Shown: piece by piece, positions 55,041-64,000 of the stretch
Numbering within the stretch: position 1 is the first letter of the stretch
Layout: every line of letters starts with the position of its first letter
From: Paguma larvata
Taxonomy: Eukaryota; Chordata; Mammalia; Carnivora; Viverridae
Length of the DNA stretch: 64,000 bases
Assembly: GCA_030068075.1 (NCBI GenBank)
Contig: CM057826.1
Span: 108,727,746-108,791,745, forward strand
Direction of reading: 5' to 3'
The notes under the pieces: model-generated
Seen by the model: only the letters and a program-made list of their open reading frames with translations
Databases searched by the model: none
Told to the model about the DNA's origin: nothing
Program-made: the position numbers and the translations under genes

Positions 55041-55272
55041 GGGGTGCCTGGGTAGCTCAGTTGGTTAAGCATCTGACTTTGGCTCAGGTCATGATCTCGT
55101 GGCTTGTGAGTTCAAGCCCCGCATCAGGCTCTGTGCTGACAGCTCAGAGCCTGGAGCCTGCTTCAGAATCTGTGTCTCCCTCTCTGTCTCTCTCTGTCTC
55201 TCTCTCTCTCTCTCTCTGCCTGCTCACTCTCTGTGTCTCAAAAATAAATGAAAACATTAAAAAATTTTTTTT
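55041..55272 (+). mobile_element. SINEC, plus strand, expanded CT run
   Basis: The duplication aatc[at]gct[ag]actaga lies at 55026-55040 and 55273-55287. The CT segment has grown into a long (tc)n at 55175-55217. Confidence 0.95.
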
Positions 55273-55287
55273 AATCTGCTGACTAGA

Positions 55288-55753
55288 TAACTAAAAGGGA
55301 ACTTACAGATCTCTAAGTGAGAGGGTGTGAAGAATCTGCAGTTTTTGGAAAAAAAACGTAAGCCTTATCCAAGGGCCATGGTTGCAGCTGCAGGAGTGAA
55401 GAAGCACTCTCAGATGATGAGGGTCCGTTAGCAAACTGGAAACAAACAAGGATCCTAACAGAAAAACAATTCCGCCATCACAAGGCAGGGAGCAGGCGGG
55501 AGCTAGGAGACGAGGGCTTACTAACTAGCACCGTATGTTTACACATAATTGTGTGGATGTGAAAAAAACTTTAAATGATCCAAATCAACCAGTTACCTCA
55601 GAGGTAAGAAGGGTCTGAGAACTTTCAAAAAGGAAAAGAATAAAAACTCCCATGTAGCACTTGATGGATTAGAATGTGTGTGTACTATTTATGTAACGAT
55701 TTTTTAAAACTCCACGTAACTAGTGAAGCTTACAAATTAAACGTTAAAGTTAG
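55288..55753. other. Unique stretch
   Basis: No feature is recognised. Confidence 0.5.
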
Positions 55754-55767
55754 AAGTAGAAATATCT

Positions 55768-55970
55768 GGGATGTCTGGGTGGCTCAGTCGGTTGAATGTC
55801 TGACTTCAGCTCAGGTCATGATCTCACAGTTCAAGCTCCGCATCAGTCTCTGTGCTGACAGCTGAGAGCCTGGAGCCTGCTTCAGATTGTATTCTGCGTC
55901 TCCCTCTCCTCTGCTCCTCCCCTGCTTACGCTCTCTGTCTCTCTCAAAAATAAATATTAAAAAAAGGTTT
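55768..55970 (+). mobile_element. SINEC, outer of a tail-nested pair
   Basis: A full-length copy lacking about 15 bp before box B. The outer duplication aagtagaaatat lies at 55754-55765 and 56198-56209, beyond the second SINEC. Confidence 0.92.
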
Positions 55971-55974
55971 TTTA

Positions 55975-56196
55975 GGGGTCCCTGGGTGGCTCATTGATTG
56001 GGCGACTGACTTCGGCTCAGGTCATGATTTCACGGTGCATGGATTCGAGCCCCGCGACAGCTCAGAGCCTGGAGCCTGCTTCAGAGTCTGTGTGTGTGTG
56101 TGTCTCTCTCTCTGCCCCTCACCCACTCATATTCCATCTCTCTGTCTCTCTTAAAAATAAATAAACATTAAAATCAATCAATCAATCAATTTTCTT
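55975..56196 (+). mobile_element. SINEC, inner of a tail-nested pair
   Basis: The head ggggtccctgggtggctcat is clear. Part of the middle is deleted (gccccgcg joins acagctcagagcc), and there is a (tg)n run at 56090-56102. The tail ends in (aatc)n at about 56173-56190. Confidence 0.92.
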
Positions 56197-56209
56197 AAAG
56201 TAGAAATAT

Positions 56210-57649
56210 TCACCCTGAGGTGTACCCTGAGAAGAGAATAGCTCTGTCACTGTGTAGTAGTAGACGCCTGAGCTGTAGTGCCCTTAGATCTGAGAGACAG
56301 CTGTTCAGGGAACCAGTTTGCACTGTTAAATATACAGCTAGTATTGGCCTTTAAATTTTTTTTTAATTTTTATTTATTTTTTTAATGTACAGCTCCTTTC
56401 ACTGCTCACAGCTCACCAGTGAGGGGGCTGGACAATGGTTCAGGGCTGCATGCTTCTCTGGCACAGGTATAGTCTGAGAGGCCCACAGAGAAAGGCCCAC
56501 CATCAATCTTTGCTTTCACTTTTTAAACCATTTTGACAATTGTGACGATTTCTTGATGTTTATTGAATCTGGCTAATGGGCACATGGTGGCTCATTTTAT
56601 TGTTCACTTTACTTTTCTGTAGGTTGATGTTTTTTCACAATAAATACAGGGGAAAAAATACTCTGCTATGATCACAATTTAGTTTACAGCCACAGCCACG
56701 AAAAAAGAGAATAGCTGTATTTTTCCTAACTCCAAGAGGCTCTGACAGTCCCTTTATGTTCATTTGAATTAATTACGGAAAGATCAGTTACAATGTTGGT
56801 GAAGAAATCCAAACTGAACTTTCTGTAACAAACAATAAGGAAATAAAATTTCTTAAAACAAGTAAAACAAGCATCATAGTCTCAAAAATTAAGGGTAATA
56901 TAAAACAGTAAACCACTGTAGTTAAAAATCAAGAGGTAACTGTTGAACTTCTTAAATGCACACTAGCCAGGAATTGATTTCATCATGATAAGAAACATAA
57001 TCTGTCAAGAAAAGACCTTTACCCCAACCTGGCTAATGATTACATTTTTAGTGTCCTCAACACATCTGATTGGTTAGTGGAGCCCATCTCTGATCTTTAT
57101 CTCTGTAGCAAGCTGCAATGGCCAGCTCAGAGTTTTGAGATTGTAAAATGTTTGTGTCAACATCTCATCCACCCAAGATTCCTATTATTGAAACATATGG
57201 CTCCTTTGTTATAATTTGGAATTCAGTTTGATCAAGGCTAAATCAGAGAGATTTGGGTTTATGTAAATTTTTCTGTTTTTTCTGCTCTAGATCTGTGACT
57301 TTGAGAACCCAAGAGTGGGAAGGCTTGTAAGAGATTAATACTGTGTGAGGGCAGTTGCCCTCTCTTAAGTATTCCACATAGCCCCTACGGGGTCTTCAGG
57401 AGGCTGGAGGCAGTGGGTTGAGTGTTAGTAATATGTTTGCCAGCGTTCCTATCAAACTGCAGAGCCATCTCCACTTGGGTATGGAAGACAGACTTTTTGG
57501 CTGTGAAATTCCCCAGGGCTTTCAGATAATGCAGTAATGTGGAGTCTTCAAGAAGGAGGTACTGAGGTTCCTGCTGAAAAGGATTATGAACTGTGGGCTC
57601 AGCAGTGCCCTGATGCCCCGAGAATGTGGAGCATCTCCAGTGGAATACC
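56210..57649. other. Mostly unique stretch
   Basis: No gene is supported. A T/A-rich patch at 56355-56390 and a cacaataaatac ending near 56637 may be old LINE remains. Confidence 0.45.
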
Positions 57650-58170
57650 TCTGTGAAGTGCAGTCAAGGTCTTCTGAAGTTAAGGAGAGGTCTGTAGACT
57701 AGGAATATGGTAAAAGTTTGAAATAGCTTCTGTGAGGAGTGGGAGAAACATCTGACAAAGCATTTACTGAAGGACTTTTGGGCTGTGAGGAAGAATAAGC
57801 TGAGGTTAGAGAACCTTACTGCATGATTTTCTCAGCAACTTGCATTCAAAGGCTGAGAGGGCTGATGGATGAACACTGAGGAATGATGGGAGGCAAAGGG
57901 GCAAAGTTGGTGAGATCACTGAGGAGACTGACTGAACTGATATAACCCAGGGTCTAGGCTGAGTTAAAAAGGGAAGAAGACAGAAGTGAAGGAAAGTTAG
58001 TGGGAAACACAGGAGGTGGTCTCTGAGGGCTTGACTCAGATCAAATGTCAAGTGAAGGAGTACGATATGGGAGAGTTAGAAGGTTGTAGTCAGTGAGCAA
58101 TTTACTGGACTTCAGTAGATCAGAGGTGGAGCACATAGATGTGCAAAGATCCCCAGGTGTGCCTATGGGA
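57650..58170 (+). repeat. Possible ancient mammal-wide repeat fragment (unassigned family)
   Basis: The phrases aaaagtttgaaatagcttct, gaggagtgggagaaacatct and ttactgcatgattttctcag fit the far 3' part of the family at 46580 and 48790. The call rests on memory of its wording. Confidence 0.4.
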
Positions 58171-58644
58171 GGAGGTAGTTGTTATGGAATAAAGGTCATT
58201 GTGTATATCAAGCTAGAGTGTTGGATGACTAATCAATCCATATAGCTGTTAACACTGATGACAGACAGCAAAGCAAAAGACTCTGGCATGAATTTAGGAG
58301 AATACTGAAATATTGTTAGATGACAGACTGCTTTCTTTTGGGAGTATGCGTCCCAGCCCCTACTCTCTACCTGTTGCATTCTGGCATCCTGTTCCCCTGT
58401 TCTCTGAGTGTCTCCCACCACACTTATACCCCTACACCCCACTTCACTCACAAAAAAAATCTTCCCCTGAGAGGCCACTTACTTGTCACTGTATATTAGG
58501 AAAGAGCAATAGAAAGGTCCTGAACATAAATCTCTCATTAATTCAAAAGAGAAAGAAGTATAAAATGAGAATAATTTATAAGAAAAATGAATGGTTTATC
58601 ATAATGAGTCAAGAAATCAAGACATTTATTGCAGGTTTACTTTG
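58171..58644. other. Unique stretch
   Basis: No feature is recognised. Open frames up to 112 codons have no support. Confidence 0.5.
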
Positions 58645-58880
58645 TGCTTAGCTTAGAGTTTAAGTGCATGGGCTTTGCAGTTCAGCAGTCCAAAGACCAA
58701 ATCTGCCACTTAATAGCTGCATGAGCAGGGCAAAAATTACTTTATCTCATGAAACTTCAGATTACCGTCTTAAAATTAAGATAATACCTCCTACTGCATA
58801 GAATTGCTATGAAGATTAAAAGAGATGTTCCTTGTAAAGTAAAAAGTACTTAGAATAACCAGCACTCAATTCCAGCTAAC
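58645..58880 (+). mobile_element. MIR SINE, plus strand
   Basis: The phrases gtgcatgggctttgcagttc, aatctgccacttaatagctg and attgctatgaagattaaaag are in MIR order over nearly the full length. Confidence 0.88.
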
Positions 58881-60185
58881 TGTTGTTACCATTCTTCTCC
58901 TTCCTCCGTCCTGAAGCATTTTTCTGACAGATTCCTGTTTACTCAATCTAGAACAAAGAGAAATCCATCTACATCTAGTGCTTCCCAGGGAGTGTGATGG
59001 ATCCAGCTTTTGCCAACCCAGGGTTGTATGCTTCTCTAGCTTGTGGTTCAGTGACATTGACAACTGAGATCCACGTGGTTGGAATGTTCACACCATGGAC
59101 ATGGGCAAAAACTTACAAAATGGAAGGGGGGGTTGGTGGTAGTGGTGGGGTAGTGAAAGAGTCTGTTTACAAGTACACTACTGCCCTTGGATTTCACCTT
59201 GAATGTTCCCTTCTCAGATCCGTAGCCGATCTGCTAGGGCCGCTCCTAGCCCATTCCCAGCCTCTTGCAAGTTTTCATCTAGTGAGACTCTGCTGGCCAG
59301 AGATGGTGTCTTCTCCTGTCCCCACCTTCTCTATCCTCCTCCGATTGGTGGTATTTGTGAAAGATTACAATTGCTGGACCCTCTATTTTTACCTCTCCTT
59401 CTGTCTTGGTGTTTCTGCAGTGTTTACCCAGAAGACTACAACACCTCTAGTATTACCCCACTTCCTGCCTAGTTTTCATCTTGGAATTTGAATGTTTTTA
59501 GAATGAGAAGGAAGGGAGGACTAGGAGAGAAGATTCTGGCTTCCTCAAACCATGTGGCAGGAGGTTGGCTGTCTAAGGTTTCTCACTGAAACAGTCTTTT
59601 ATTTCTTCCTTCAGTACAACAGGAAGGGCTTTACAACCTGACTTCTAGCCCACGAGTGCTGCTATTTTCCCCAGTGGGATAGGAAAAGAGAGCAGTTGAT
59701 TAAACTTTTCCAGTTTCCATCTGACTTAGTGGAGTTTTCCCCTTGCTTCTTCTGCCTATAGGTTAATGATCAGTTTTGTGTTTTGATCTTGGTAGTTATC
59801 TTCTTTCTTTTTAAGTATTTCATTTGGAAGTTGAAAAAGTTTATGCCAGGGTCTGCCTGTTGAATGCCATTTTATATTGGAAATTATCCTAAGAAAAACT
59901 CAGTTTTACTTACAAACTTTATTTTTGTTCTATTCCTTTTCATGCCCTGTCCAAAACTTGGTATTAGATAGAATTATTTTGTATTATGTTTCCCTGAAGA
60001 AAGTACAAATGGCGAGAACAGAATCCAATTTAACCTAGAGTTTCTAGGAATTTACTGGAATGTGTAATAGTGCCCTGAAAAAAAGATTCCTCCAATATGT
60101 ACAAATTACTTAATAGAATTATGCAGTCTGCCTAGAAGGAGAGCTGAGAGCTAGGAAATACTCAGATCTATTATAATCATGTTTA
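58881..60185. other. Unique stretch, less AT-rich at 58980-59480
   Basis: It contains a 165-codon open frame (58994-59491, plus). Its translation shows no domain, signal or known family, and no splice or promoter context is visible, so I do not call it a gene. A G-rich patch lies at 59125-59153. Confidence 0.5.
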
Positions 60186-60200
60186 CAAAAATTAGCTTTT

Positions 60201-60411
60201 TGGGGTGCCTGGGTAGCTCAGTCAGTTAAGCATCCAACTTTGGCTCAGGTCACAATCTCGCAGTTTGTGGGTTCAAGCCCCTGCGTCAGGTTCTGTGCTG
60301 ACTGCTCAGAGCCTGGAGCCTGCTTCAGATTCAGCGTCTCCTTCTCTCTGCCCCTCCCCTGCTCACACTCTGTCTTTCTCTCTCTCTCAAAAAAACCTAA
60401 AAAACATTTTA
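60201..60411 (+). mobile_element. SINEC, plus strand
   Basis: The head ggggtgcctgggtagctcag and the 3' half are near consensus. The imperfect duplication aaaatta[gc]ctttt flanks it. Confidence 0.93.
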
Positions 60412-60450
60412 AAATTTACCTTTTTAATCAGAATAGATAAAATCTATTTC

Positions 60451-60650
60451 TTTCCTTTAAAAAATTATTTATTTATTTAAGAGAGAGATAGCACACATGA
60501 GTGGGGGAACGAGCAGAGAGAGAGGAGAGAGAGAGAATCCCAGGCAGGCTCTGCACCCCACACAGGGCTTGATCTTACAAACCCGGGAAGTCATGACCTG
60601 AGCTGAAATCAAGAGTTGGACACTTAACCAACTGAGGCACCAAGCACCCT
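60451..60650 (-). mobile_element. SINEC, minus strand, perfect duplication
   Basis: The exact 15-bp duplication gataaaatctatttc lies at 60436-60450 and 60651-60665. The middle is shortened around ctctgcaccccacac. Confidence 0.95.
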
Positions 60651-60797
60651 GATAAAATCTATTTCCAAATTGAAATTTAACACCCCCAAAACTAATAGAT
60701 TTAGGTAAGACAAGAAACAAAATCAAGTATTTATTGGATATGTTCTACCAAAATAATTTCTGTCAGAGAAAAATTTAGTCACAAACTATGCCATAAA

Positions 60798-60958
60798 CTC
60801 AGGTCATGATTTCACAGTTCATGAGTTTGAGCCCCGTCTCAGGCTCTGCACTGATAGTGCAGAGCCTGCTTAGGATTCTCTCTCTTTCCCTCTCCCTCAT
60901 GCCTCTCCCTTCTCTCTCTCTCTCTCTCAATAAATAAATGAATTAAAAAAAAATAAAG
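60798..60958 (+). mobile_element. SINEC, 5'-truncated with target duplication
   Basis: It starts at ctcaggtcatgatttc, lacking the first ~45 bp with box A. The exact 12-bp duplication ctatgccataaa lies at 60786-60797 and 60959-60970, so the truncation happened during insertion. Confidence 0.94.
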
Positions 60959-60970
60959 CTATGCCATAAA

Positions 60971-61972
60971 GACCTGTATTTTAGGAACACCCTTAGTAAT
61001 GAATGTTAGGCACCTGATAACAATTAAACTTTTTCCTCAACAAGAACTGGTGATTATATTAGTGAATAGAGATGGCAACCTTATTTAATTGTTGGTCTTG
61101 TATTATAAAGTTCTGGGAACTGTGTGTAGGTGCTGGGAAGCAATAGGAGTGAGATTCTGCCCTTCTCCCTGAATTTCTCAGGAATGGGCAGTCTAGGAAG
61201 ATAGCTTATGTCATTTTGATTTGCTTTACCTTCATGCTGCCAGGTTGTGATTAGCTGTCATGAAGAGTAACCTCTTTCCTGGGAGTGAGTCACTGAGTTC
61301 TATTGTTCCTGTAGGAGTAACACCTTCCCTTGGATCAGGGGAGAGCCAGGTGAGTGTGAATGCTAGCCTTTGTTAAACAAATCAGAATGCTTTTATATGG
61401 CAGTAGGCGCCAGTTTGGGTTCATCAGGAGCTTGGCAGGCCAAAGTAAACTCATTTGCTTCCTTACAAGAGATTGGTAGAAGGGAGAGAAGCTATTGATA
61501 GTTATTTTTTGTTTAATGAGACATGTGACGCTCATGATATTCTTCTGGATGAGTCCAGGAAATGTGATGTGGAAAATAATACAATGGATTATGTGGGTTA
61601 GATTCTTAGCTGATTTATTAACAATGGCCAAAAATCTCTGCTTAATCAATCTATATTGGCGTTGAGGGGTTTGGGTTGTTGCTGTTGTTTTGATAGTTTT
61701 ATGGGGAATCATGAATTGTACATACCTTTATTATCTACCTGTGTGATAGAGGTACCTAGAAGAGATGCTTACCAAATAGGCAGATGACTAAAAGTTGGAG
61801 AAATGGATTACAGGTTGATAATTTAATCAAGATCTCCATAGACTACATGATGACAACATAATAGACTCTCAAAAGATAAAATTTGTCTACTTACATTTTA
61901 AAGATCAGCCTCACAAATAGAAGTCAAAGGAAACCTAGCATTGAAAAAAACTTCCTAAAGCGAAGGGTTGGG
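60971..61972. other. Unique stretch
   Basis: About 1 kb with no recognised feature. A 125-codon minus-strand frame (61335-61712) shows no known motif. Confidence 0.5.
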
Positions 61973-62143
61973 GCGCCTGGGTGGCTCAGTTGGTTATGCA
62001 TCTGACTCTTGATTTCGGCTCAGGTCCTGATCCTATGGCATGTGAGCTGGAGCCCCATGTCGGCTCTGCACTGATGGTATGGAGCCTGCTTGGGATTCTC
62101 TCTACCTCCCCCACCACCTCTCAAAATAAATAACCTTAAAAAA
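61973..62143 (+). mobile_element. SINEC, plus strand, shortened CT segment
   Basis: The head ggggcgcctgggtggctcag is intact, with a canine-like middle (atggagcctgcttgggatt). The CT segment is cut short before the tail. Confidence 0.92.
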
Positions 62144-62553
62144 AGTGATTTTTTAACTTAAAAAGTTTCTGTTTATGTTAATAATTTACAAATAAGAAAA
62201 AACAAGTGCAATCTTAGGTTGTATAATAGAAGTACAGCAAAAGAAGAATGGAGTCCAGTGTTTTCTGTGATGATCAGACCACAATCATTCATGATTATTT
62301 ATTACAGTGATTCAGGATGTTGTCATAGAAGTTACTGGAACTAAAATGGATCAGTCTGAGTTAATTCAGGAAGTATATTCAGAGGATAAGTCTGTTCTTT
62401 AATAACTACAGCAGAAGGTAGTAATCGAGGTGTTGCAAGAGAGGCACAGGTAAAGTCATATATAAATTTGAGGGAGCCAGAGATTATTTCTAGGAGTAGG
62501 GATCAAGAAATGCTCATTGAGCAGAGGGAACAGTTGGAGTGGAGAACACAGTC
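62144..62553. other. Unique stretch
   Basis: No feature is recognised. Confidence 0.5.
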
Positions 62554-62567
62554 AAATCTCTTTTGTT

Positions 62568-62746
62568 AACATAAGAGACTCTCAAAGACTAAGAACAAAC
62601 TGAGGGGAGAGGGGGGTGTGGGGGGAGGAGAGCGGGTAACGGGCACAGAGGAGGGTACTTGTTGGGATGAGCACTGGATGTTGTATGGAAACCAAATTGA
62701 CAATAAATTATTAATAAAAAAATAATAAAAACATATAGTGACAAAA
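62568..62746 (+). mobile_element. Young L1 3' end, extreme 5' truncation
   Basis: About 180 bp of L1 3' UTR (gagactctcaaagactaaga, gatgagcactggatgttg, gacaataaattattaata) flanked by the exact 14-bp duplication aaatctcttttgtt at 62554-62567 and 62747-62760. Confidence 0.95.
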
Positions 62747-62822
62747 AAATCTCTTTTGTTGTATGTGAATCTTGTAGGGGTCCTGGTATTTTTGGGTCAT
62801 GGCTACAGAGGACCAACTTTAA

Positions 62823-62966
62823 ACTGAGAGGAGAGATGGGTGTGGGAGGGGGGAGAGTGGGTGATGGGCACAGAGGAGGGCACTCGTTGGATTGAGCACT
62901 GGGTGTTGTATAGAAACCGATTTGACAATAAATTAATAAAAATAAATAAATAAATAAATAAATAAA
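62823..62966 (+). mobile_element. Young L1 3' end, extreme 5' truncation
   Basis: About 120 bp of the same L1 3' UTR, with an (aaat)n tail, flanked by the exact 18-bp duplication acagaggaccaactttaa at 62805-62822 and 62967-62984. The two duplications differ, so this is a separate event from the copy 76 bp upstream. Confidence 0.96.
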
Positions 62967-62984
62967 ACAGAGGACCAACTTTAA

Positions 62985-63750
62985 GTGTCAGAAAACGAAC
63001 CTTATCTGAAATCCCGAGTACAGAAATGATACAGAAAGTTAAATCTGATGGTCTTTGTCAAGAGTAACAGTATGAAAGAAATAGGAAAGGTAAATTGGAG
63101 CCAGATAACTGTGCTTTATTAATATCAGTGGGAAGGGACTTCAGGTCTTCAAAGAGGTCCTTCTCTCTCAAACAAGGATTGCCATTCCTAAGTTTGCCTC
63201 TGTTCTCTGACCATCAGTATTAACTCATGCCACTGGGGATTTGATGCCTCCTGCTATAGAGAACCACATATGACTCTGATTTCCCTTATTTCTGCTTTTG
63301 CATCACACCTATACTGTCTCCAAAACCCAATCCCAGTATGTTCATGTCTTATTAATACTTGTAACAACCACACCTTATGCAGAAGACTTTACATACCGAG
63401 CAAAGGTGTTTGCATTTTACAGAATATGCACAGAACTAGCACAATCACAGAAGTGATCTGAACAATTTATCAACCATGAAGGGTGGATAAAGTGGAAAGA
63501 AGATTAAGGCAGAGAAAGAGATAATGAAGGTCAGATTTAGGATGTACTTACAGGAATATAAGGGAGGGAGTAGTTGTAATAGATATACATAGTCTCCTCT
63601 AAGGCAGGAAATCATTGCGGAAATACTGTGCACATTCTTCCTGGATTTAGGAACTAGAAAAGAATAATCGGTCTTCTCAACAAATTCACTCTGTGAAACT
63701 TTAGCCTACACAAGCACTCAGTGGGAAACAATTAGAAGATTAAAAATTGA
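62985..63750. other. Unique stretch
   Basis: No feature is recognised. Confidence 0.5.
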
Positions 63751-63949
63751 GGGGCGCCTAGGTGACTCAGTCAGTTGAGAGTCCAACTTCAGCTCAGGTC
63801 ATGATCTCACGGTTTGTGGGTTGAAGCCCCGCAATGGGATCTGTGCTGACAGCTCAGAGCCTGGAGCCTGCTTCAGACTCTGTGTCTCCCTCTCTCTCTG
63901 CCCCTATCACGCTCACACTCTATCTCTCAAAAATGAAATTAAAATGTTA
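63751..63949 (+). mobile_element. SINEC, plus strand
   Basis: The head ggggcgcctaggtgactcag, box-B-like region and CT segment are clear. The surrounding agaagattaaaaattga and agaaaagattgaaaagga are an imperfect duplication. Confidence 0.92.
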
Positions 63950-64000
63950 AGAAAAGATTGAAAAGGAAGAGGCAAAACTACCTTTATTTCCAGATGATAT

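Noticed and set aside
61335..61712. 125-codon minus-strand open frame in unique DNA
   Set aside because: No recognisable motif, splice site or promoter context. The length is compatible with chance in AT-rich DNA of this size.
62589..62978. 129-codon minus-strand open frame
   Set aside because: It is the reverse complement of two truncated L1 3' UTR copies and their tails.
1..64000. A hidden novel gene cluster or defence system
   Set aside because: I looked for long frames, gene-like strand runs, conserved motifs and operon spacing on both strands. Everything with structure is explained by retroposons, LTRs, DNA transposons, simple repeats or small pseudogenes. The remaining unique DNA shows no supported gene.

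Overview
This is mammalian intergenic or intronic DNA from a cat-family carnivore (Felidae). The clearest marker is about fifty copies of the tRNA-Lys-derived SINEC retroposon. Most are the long felid type: a head like gggtggctcag, a box-B-like ggttcgagccc, a middle like ctgacagctcagagcc, a CT-rich stretch (ctctctctgcccctccc) and an aaataaacatt tail. Young carnivore L1 3' ends, a mammalian U4 snRNA pseudogene, MIR, L2, Tigger and MaLR-type LTRs fit the same origin. The species cannot be fixed from the sequence.

I find no functional protein-coding gene, no exon with convincing coding character, and no CRISPR or prokaryote-type system. Open frames are short, have no conserved composition, and many are SINE or LINE sequence read in frame.

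Layout. 0-5 kb: dense SINECs, a DNA transposon nested in another (3.08-3.77 kb) and L2. 5-12.3 kb: mostly unique AT-rich DNA with LTR-like pieces, a well-formed solo LTR with 4-bp target duplications (8.97-9.30 kb), a truncated retrocopy of an mRNA 3' end right beside it (9.35-9.48 kb), a MIR and a MaLR-like LTR. 13-19.5 kb: a run of minus-strand SINECs, one carrying an 82-bp insertion that includes a copy of sequence lying 1.3 kb away. 19.6-25.7 kb: eroded L1 ORF2, a MIR split by an LTR, and a Tigger2-like element split by a SINEC. 26-32 kb: MIRs, an old L1 interrupted by a young L1 and a SINEC, L2, and a 1.8-kb young L1. 32.2 kb: a 3'-truncated U4 snRNA pseudogene. 33-44 kb: SINECs, MIR, old L1 and LTR-like pieces. 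44-52 kb: two more young L1 3' fragments carrying SINECs, MLT1, simple repeats and a twin-hairpin locus (49.47-49.52 kb). 52-56 kb: old L1 with SINEC-in-SINEC insertions. 56-64 kb: largely unique DNA, a MIR, SINECs and two tiny L1 3' ends 76 bp apart.

The window records layered retrotransposition: ancient MIR/L2/DNA/LTR remnants, then SINEC and L1 copies that landed in them and in each other's A-tails. Nothing acts together as a gene system. Family names for older repeats come from remembered consensus features and were not computed; pieces whose family I could not name are marked so.
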